Origin: Melioribacteraceae bacterium
Lineage (GTDB): Bacteria; Bacteroidota; Ignavibacteria; Ignavibacteriales; Melioribacteraceae
Reading direction: 5' to 3'
NCBI GenBank assembly: GCA_030584085.1
Contig: CP129490.1
Coordinates: 3,678,377-3,742,376 of the forward strand
Length of the DNA: 64,000 nt
Both the position numbers and the translations under genes were made by a program. The notes under the pieces were generated by a model. It did no database searches. It had not been told where the DNA came from and saw only the letters and a list, made by a program, of their open reading frames with translations. The stretch's first letter is position 1. Every line of letters starts with the position of its first letter. Below, in pieces: positions 59,432-64,000 of this stretch.

Positions 59432-61597
59432 TTATTTAATCATCTGCAACTTAACAGAATGTGTTTTCTGTGGTGTGATTGCTACAAAAATATAAATTCC
59501 GCTTGAAACAGTTTCTCCGTAATCATTTCTGCCGTCCCAATTGAATTCGTATGTTCCTTTTGTGTTCGGATTCAATTCGAATGTCTTAACGACTTGTCCC
59601 AGTATGTTGTAAATCTTAAATGAAATATTATCGCTCAACATCCCGGGCGGTAAATTAACTCTAATCTTAGTCTGACTGTTAAACGGATTCGGATAAGCGG
59701 CTAATGAAAATTCTTCGATAACATTAACCGAATCGGTTTCCACATCTGTTGAGCCGCCGCCGTCATCTCGACAATCATAACATACTTCCCCACCGAGAGA
59801 TGGTTCAAGACATATAAATGCCGTATGATAAGAAAGGACTCTGTTGCTTATACTCGTTCCAATTATTTCGCTTATAATATTATTGGCAGATCCTTGTCCC
59901 TCTAGCTCCTTAATGTATCTGCTTACCCACATCTTTCTTAAAGTGCTGTCGCTTTGATCGGCAATATCATCGGTGATTTCAAAATTTCTGGTGAAAACAT
60001 TTCCTTCATACACACCATTTATTTCAACGGTAAAATCACCGGAACCATTAAATTTTCCTAATTGAAAAATGGGCATATCAAGATAAGTGCTTGATCCGGT
60101 CAAGTTGATATTATATCTACCGTAACAGAATCCGTTTGTTAGACTTGTATATAGGTCGAATGTACTTATGAATCCACCCACACCTTGGAATGCTTTTGTT
60201 AATAACTCGTTGAAAGAATAACCATCAAGCATACGAGTTAAATTACCGCCGGTCATTCTGCTGATATTATTGTAAAAATATTGATTCCCTTCATAGTACT
60301 GATTGCCTATGTAAACATACTTCACGTTTCTGTTTTGAAAATCTGCAACATGAAAGGTTAGGTCGCCTTCAATCGTTTCAAAGATATCGTCAATTAATTC
60401 ATTAGCGGATTCGGGATCCATAACATCATCCGTGTTTGCAATAAGAAGAACAACACCATCACCGCCTTGTGAGTTAATAAACTCAACACCGTCATTAATC
60501 AGCGATGGAAGATTTCCATAATTAGCGAGATTATCTTCGGTAATATTTTCGAATGTTTGAGCAATAGTTACGCTATCGGCCGGAAGCCAAACATCACTTG
60601 TTCTATCAATAGTCAATCTTGAGAAGGCAATATTAAAACTATCGGCATCGCTCAAATAGTTAAGAAGTGAGTTCTTTGTTCCGTTTAATATTTCGGATTT
60701 AGTTATTGTTGAATTTGTCAGCTTGTAATCAAAAAGTACCATTACTTTTTTGCTCGTTTCACTACTTAAAATTTCGGAAGGGAGTAAAGCAAGTTGATAA
60801 TAGTCTTCATTTTCTTCCGTAAATGTGCTTAGATAAATTCCTTCTTGCATTGGTGACTTTAATGAGAAAGTAAGATTGTTGTATAAGTAACTCGTTGGAA
60901 TTTCAACAAACTGATAATCACCAAATGTTGTATCAGAACCATTTTCAAAAGTTAATTCGGGATTTTCAACAATTTCGGGCGAAGTCCATTGTTCGGTTGG
61001 ATAAACAACTAATCTAAGTTTATCAACCTCTTTTGCAGAAGTAGTTAAAAGCTCGGTCGGTAAAGACGCCATTACTCTCGAAGCCGTCCAGTCCGTCGGA
61101 ACTAAATAAGTAATTTTCACCTTGCGGGGAAGATCTTTTAAAAGCGGAAAAACTCTTAGCTCATAGTAATCACTATTTCCATAATAACCTTCTCTCTTGA
61201 ATAGAATAGAAGGGTCAAGATTTCGTCCGACAATTTCATTATAGATCGATCCCGCGGTCCATTCGTCCATTATCTCGGCTTGGATAATTTCGTCTTCTAT
61301 CCAAAGCCATGAATCGTGTACAATAGCATCATCACCCAAAGTAAAAATTAGTTCGGCTTCAAGACTATCGTTTTCATTATAATAGTTGGGTGTTGTTACG
61401 GCAAATGTTAAATATAATCCATACTCAAAAAAAACACCTTTCGGTTTAATGGTTAACGTTGCTTCTTCTATCGTTCCTTGTTCAACCCACCATCCCCAAT
61501 CCGGTTTAATTATGTATAAGGAATTTTGGGAGAAAAGTTGAATTGAGAACAACAGAAAAAAGCATGAAGTAATTAATAATTGTAATTTTTGTTTCAT
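59432..61597 (-). CDS. Secreted VIT/von Willebrand A domain protein with type IX sorting domain
   Basis: 721 residues with leader MKQKLQLLITSCFFLLFSIQ. A VIT (inter-alpha-trypsin inhibitor) domain spans about 40-200: VHDSWLWIEDEIIQAEI, SIYNEIVGRNLDPSILF and YYELRVFPLLKDLPRKVKI in the usual order. A VWA-like domain (about 290-450) starts KKVMVLFDYKLTNS; its metal site is changed from the standard DxSxS to DYKLT, so metal binding is doubtful. The sorting domain begins AYPNPFNSQTKI and ends HSVKLQMIK, with a FlgD-like DYGETVSSGIY strand. A cysteine cluster (CYDC) lies before it. An adhesive surface protein is the likely role. Confidence 0.9.
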   Translation of the reverse strand: MKQKLQLLITSCFFLLFSIQLFSQNSLYIIKPDWGWWVEQGTIEEATLTIKPKGVFFEYGLYLTFAVTTPNYYNENDSLEAELIFTLGDDAIVHDSWLWIEDEIIQAEIMDEWTAGSIYNEIVGRNLDPSILFKREGYYGNSDYYELRVFPLLKDLPRKVKITYLVPTDWTASRVMASLPTELLTTSAKEVDKLRLVVYPTEQWTSPEIVENPELTFENGSDTTFGDYQFVEIPTSYLYNNLTFSLKSPMQEGIYLSTFTEENEDYYQLALLPSEILSSETSKKVMVLFDYKLTNSTITKSEILNGTKNSLLNYLSDADSFNIAFSRLTIDRTSDVWLPADSVTIAQTFENITEDNLANYGNLPSLINDGVEFINSQGGDGVVLLIANTDDVMDPESANELIDDIFETIEGDLTFHVADFQNRNVKYVYIGNQYYEGNQYFYNNISRMTGGNLTRMLDGYSFNELLTKAFQGVGGFISTFDLYTSLTNGFCYGRYNINLTGSSTYLDMPIFQLGKFNGSGDFTVEINGVYEGNVFTRNFEITDDIADQSDSTLRKMWVSRYIKELEGQGSANNIISEIIGTSISNRVLSYHTAFICLEPSLGGEVCYDCRDDGGGSTDVETDSVNVIEEFSLAAYPNPFNSQTKIRVNLPPGMLSDNISFKIYNILGQVVKTFELNPNTKGTYEFNWDGRNDYGETVSSGIYIFVAITPQKTHSVKLQMIK

Positions 61598-61770
61598 ACC
61601 CGCCTCTCCTTTTGAAACACAATTGTTAATGTAAGGAATTGAATAGAAAGAATCTTAATTTAAAATGAGAAAATGAGGTAAAAATTTGGTTTTTAGGACA
61701 TAATATCAATTTTGCATGGTGATGCGATAAAATGATATTTAAATAATGTAAGTGAAAAAGGCGGTGAGTA

Positions 61771-62865
61771 TTACACTTTTTCGAGAATTATAATTGATAG
61801 ATCATCACTCATCTTTGTGTTGCCGCGATAATCGTCAATCACATTTACAATATAATTCCCGAGTTCCGGTGCCGGTCGATGTCTTTGATTATTGAGTACT
61901 GTTAATAATCGTTGTTCACCGAAGAACTGCCCTTCTTCATTTGTTGCTTCCGTTAATCCGTCGGAATAAATTAAAAATTTATCATTTTGATTCAACTCGA
62001 GAACTTCTTCGTTTAGATCAAGATCTTTAATTAAACCTAATGCAGCTCCGCCTTTGCTGAGAGGAATAATAGAGTCATCTTTAATTACTAGAGGCGGCAT
62101 ATGACCGGCATTAATATATTTGATTTGGTTTTTGTTTGCTTCAATTTCAAGATAGAACAATGACGCAAAAATACTTTTCAAACTATCGCGGTGGAAAATT
62201 TTATTTATCTTACTCATCAATTCGGTTAAAGATGAATTCTCGTCAGCGAGCGCCCTAATTGTCGCTTGCAGCTTTGCCATAATCAATGCGGCACTCAAAC
62301 CTTTACCGGCAACGTCACCGATTGAAATTCCGAATTTAGTTTTTGAGAGTTGAATATAATCTATTAAATCACCGCCTACATCGTTAGCCGATTTTGTAAA
62401 CAACCAAACATTCCAGCCTTCAATTTCCGGATTTGAATCCGGCATTAAAGCCGATTGAACTTTATGTCCCGCTTCAAGTTCATCTTTAGCTAAAAGTTTA
62501 TCTTTAAGTTCCAGCATAAGGACAAAAACCAAAATTATTCCACCAAGAATATGTGAATTGCTACCACCGGTGGTACCCGTCCCGGTTTCGAACTGAACAT
62601 TGGATATTAATATGAGTGCAATTCCAAGGACAAACATCAATCTTCTAACAGGAGTCATACGAAAAAACATTGCGCGCAGCAGCCACCATGAGATCTTAAA
62701 GAAACGTTTAAAAGCGCCCATGTCTTTGAGCTGTTCTTTTTTCTCGTCGTCTAAAAAGTTTTCTTTTAAATCCCGGTAGTCTTCGGATAAATTTTTGCGA
62801 AGATCAGGTTGACGCAGGTCGTCTCTTATGGTATGACGAATTTTCGGTTCTTCTTTTTGTGCCAT
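61771..62865 (-). CDS. Membrane-bound SpoIIE/PP2C-type serine phosphatase
   Basis: 364 residues. The N-terminal 60 residues are charged and cytoplasmic. Two membrane helices follow (about 75-125), then a PPM-type phosphatase domain: SANDVGGDLIDYIQL and SIGDVAGKGLSAALIMAKL supply metal-binding Asp residues, FLIYSDGLTEATN and MSDDLSIIIL the others. Such enzymes usually dephosphorylate anti-sigma factor antagonists in partner-switching systems; none is adjacent. The input signal is unknown. Confidence 0.92.
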   Translation of the reverse strand: MAQKEEPKIRHTIRDDLRQPDLRKNLSEDYRDLKENFLDDEKKEQLKDMGAFKRFFKISWWLLRAMFFRMTPVRRLMFVLGIALILISNVQFETGTGTTGGSNSHILGGIILVFVLMLELKDKLLAKDELEAGHKVQSALMPDSNPEIEGWNVWLFTKSANDVGGDLIDYIQLSKTKFGISIGDVAGKGLSAALIMAKLQATIRALADENSSLTELMSKINKIFHRDSLKSIFASLFYLEIEANKNQIKYINAGHMPPLVIKDDSIIPLSKGGAALGLIKDLDLNEEVLELNQNDKFLIYSDGLTEATNEEGQFFGEQRLLTVLNNQRHRPAPELGNYIVNVIDDYRGNTKMSDDLSIIILEKV

Positions 62866-62945
62866 TTAAGTTTTAATATGATTGTTATGTCTTGGTTATT
62901 AAGACGTCTTAAGATAGGGTTTTGTTTTGAATTGAGAAAATGGAA

Positions 62946-62993
62946 GTAGAGACTTGATCACGCCACAGGCGGACAAGTTAATCAAGTCTCTAC
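62946..62993. repeat. Hairpin carrying a dispersed 18-base sequence in its loop
   Basis: GTAGAGACTTGAT (62946-62958) pairs perfectly with 62981-62993. Between the arms is a sequence whose minus strand reads ACTTGTCCGCCTGTGGCG, matching the loop of the hairpin at 48039-48075 at 16 of 18 positions. It lies directly beyond the stop codon of the serine hydrolase gene and may also terminate it. Confidence 0.7.
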
Positions 62994-63003
62994 AAATGAG
63001 GAC

Positions 63004-64000
63004 TTATTGTATCTTTTTGGCAGGCATTTCTCTTCCGCCTTGAAACAATGTTAAACTCTCAACTTTTCCTTCGTTATTTCGATTGAATTTAATTTGTGCA
63101 TCAACTACGGTTAAATAAAATTCAGTTTCGCTTGATGGATAAACCTCAAATTCCGGTTGACCGGTTGCCTGTGTATATAATTGACCGGCTTCATGTCTGA
63201 TTGTTAATATAAAGTTTGGTGCAAGTTCATATTTGCCGACATACTCGTTTAATATATCTTCGCCGACGGTTATTTCTTTTTTATACTCAACGCCTAATTC
63301 TTTTAATTTTTCAATTCCGTTTTGATTACCCGGATTCATATCAACTGATTTTTTGTAATACTCAATGGCTTTTTCATTATTTCCCGTTTTCATTAAAGCT
63401 TCCGCATAACTGTCGTAAGCGTTATACCAGTCAGAATATTCATTCATGTTAAGTTCGAAAACTTTTAAAGCAGCTGACAAATCATTTTTTGTATTCATTA
63501 AATAATAACCGAGAGAATTGAATTCGGCTCGGTCTCTATAGAATAAATCAAGCTGATCGGATTCTTTTAATTTGCTGTAATAATTCAGCGCTTCATCAAT
63601 CCCTTCATCCACATATTTTTGATATACTGCCAGAGCAATTCCTTTTTTAGGATATTCGAAATCCAATCCGTTTATAATATTATAAATTTGGTTGGACATA
63701 AACCCGAGCGGAGCGCCGCCGGTATTGTTTAACAAAACAATCAATTGTCCTTTCTCAGGTATTCTGGAAATCAAAGTATTAAAACCGTTTATACCGCCGC
63801 CGTGACTGATAATTTTTTCAACTTCATCGTCGCCGTCAATATCTTTTTCAACAATCGACCAGCCGTAACCGTAATGACCGCCCATCGCGGCAACATGCGG
63901 GGTGAACATTAAATCAAGAGATTCTTGAGTTAAAAGTCCCGGCTGATAAAGTGCCTGATCCCATTTAAATAAATCACCTACAGTAGAATACATTGATCCG
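63004..64000 (-). CDS. Serine hydrolase (beta-lactamase/PBP-like) with C-terminal TPR, 5' end outside window
   Basis: The frame is open to the last base of the window, so the N-terminus with the SxxK nucleophile is missing. What is present: GSMYSTVGDLFKWDQALY, the YGYGWSIVEKD segment and SHGGGINGFNTLISRIP, whose HGG takes the place of KTG in class C-like hydrolases. Then come three TPR-like helical repeats (WYNAYDSYAEALMKTGN and NEKAIEYYKKSVDMNPGNQ) and a small C-terminal beta domain ending GGREMPAKKIQ. The fusion of such a hydrolase to TPR repeats occurs in Bacteroidota. Function is probably a peptidase or esterase of the periplasm. Confidence 0.9.
   Translation of the reverse strand, partial: GSMYSTVGDLFKWDQALYQPGLLTQESLDLMFTPHVAAMGGHYGYGWSIVEKDIDGDDEVEKIISHGGGINGFNTLISRIPEKGQLIVLLNNTGGAPLGFMSNQIYNIINGLDFEYPKKGIALAVYQKYVDEGIDEALNYYSKLKESDQLDLFYRDRAEFNSLGYYLMNTKNDLSAALKVFELNMNEYSDWYNAYDSYAEALMKTGNNEKAIEYYKKSVDMNPGNQNGIEKLKELGVEYKKEITVGEDILNEYVGKYELAPNFILTIRHEAGQLYTQATGQPEFEVYPSSETEFYLTVVDAQIKFNRNNEGKVESLTLFQGGREMPAKKIQ

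Noticed and set aside
1..64000. A prophage, integrative element or defence island
   Set aside because: No integrase, phage structural genes, restriction or CRISPR genes are seen; only a toxin-antitoxin pair and a RAYT occur.

Overview
The window is about 64 kb of AT-rich bacterial chromosome, probably from the Ignavibacteria or a near relative in the Bacteroidota/Chlorobi group. The main reason is eight secreted proteins that end in the same C-terminal sorting domain, with a core close to NYPNPFNPTT and an end like SSGVYFYxLxxGxxxxxKKMxLxK. This is the mark of type IX secretion cargo in these bacteria. The secretion machine itself is not in the window. Housekeeping genes (uvrB, ruvA, ruvC, yebC, recJ, glgA, rnpB) show that this is chromosome, not a plasmid or phage.

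Layout. 1-24 kb is rich in secreted proteins: an M1 peptidase tail, a subtilisin-like protease, two tandem sorting-domain paralogues, an M6-like protease broken by a frameshift, a BNR-propeller protein, a PQQ-type propeller, and a sorting-domain protein whose signal peptide is interrupted by an 11-base poly-G tract. Metabolic and envelope genes lie between them (metallophosphoesterase, PAP2 phosphatase, glycogen synthase, ADP-forming acyl-CoA synthetase, SufE). 25-33 kb is DNA repair and RNA processing: uvrB, a Phd/RelE-type toxin-antitoxin pair, then a leftward run rnpB-recJ-yebC-ruvC-ruvA. 33-47 kb holds a GH13 amylase, a six-PAS histidine kinase, a PPK2 kinase, a radical SAM enzyme, an ABC exporter and an M13 lipoprotein peptidase.

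47-55.6 kb is the most repeat-rich part. It has a TetR regulator with a clear palindromic operator, a cluster of short palindromes, a REP-associated Y1 transposase flanked on both sides by about 50-bp-spaced palindromic units, and a three-gene operon starting with a urea-transporter/M23-peptidase fusion. It also has a small GIY-YIG nuclease gene framed by two 90-bp direct repeats (79 of 90 positions identical by hand count) with inverted ends.

55.6-58.7 kb is a compact leftward operon: a discrete PqqD-like protein, an ATP-grasp ligase and a PLP-dependent decarboxylase, with a small unknown gene upstream. It looks like an uncharacterised peptide or amino-acid modification system. The window ends with a redoxin, a VIT/VWA sorting-domain protein, a SpoIIE-type phosphatase and the 3' part of a serine hydrolase/TPR gene.

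The leading candidates for new biology are the PqqD/ATP-grasp/decarboxylase operon, the GIY-YIG gene with its flanking repeats, the slippable poly-G tract in a secreted protein, and the urea-transporter/M23 fusion operon. All identifications come from reading motifs by eye; no database search was run.
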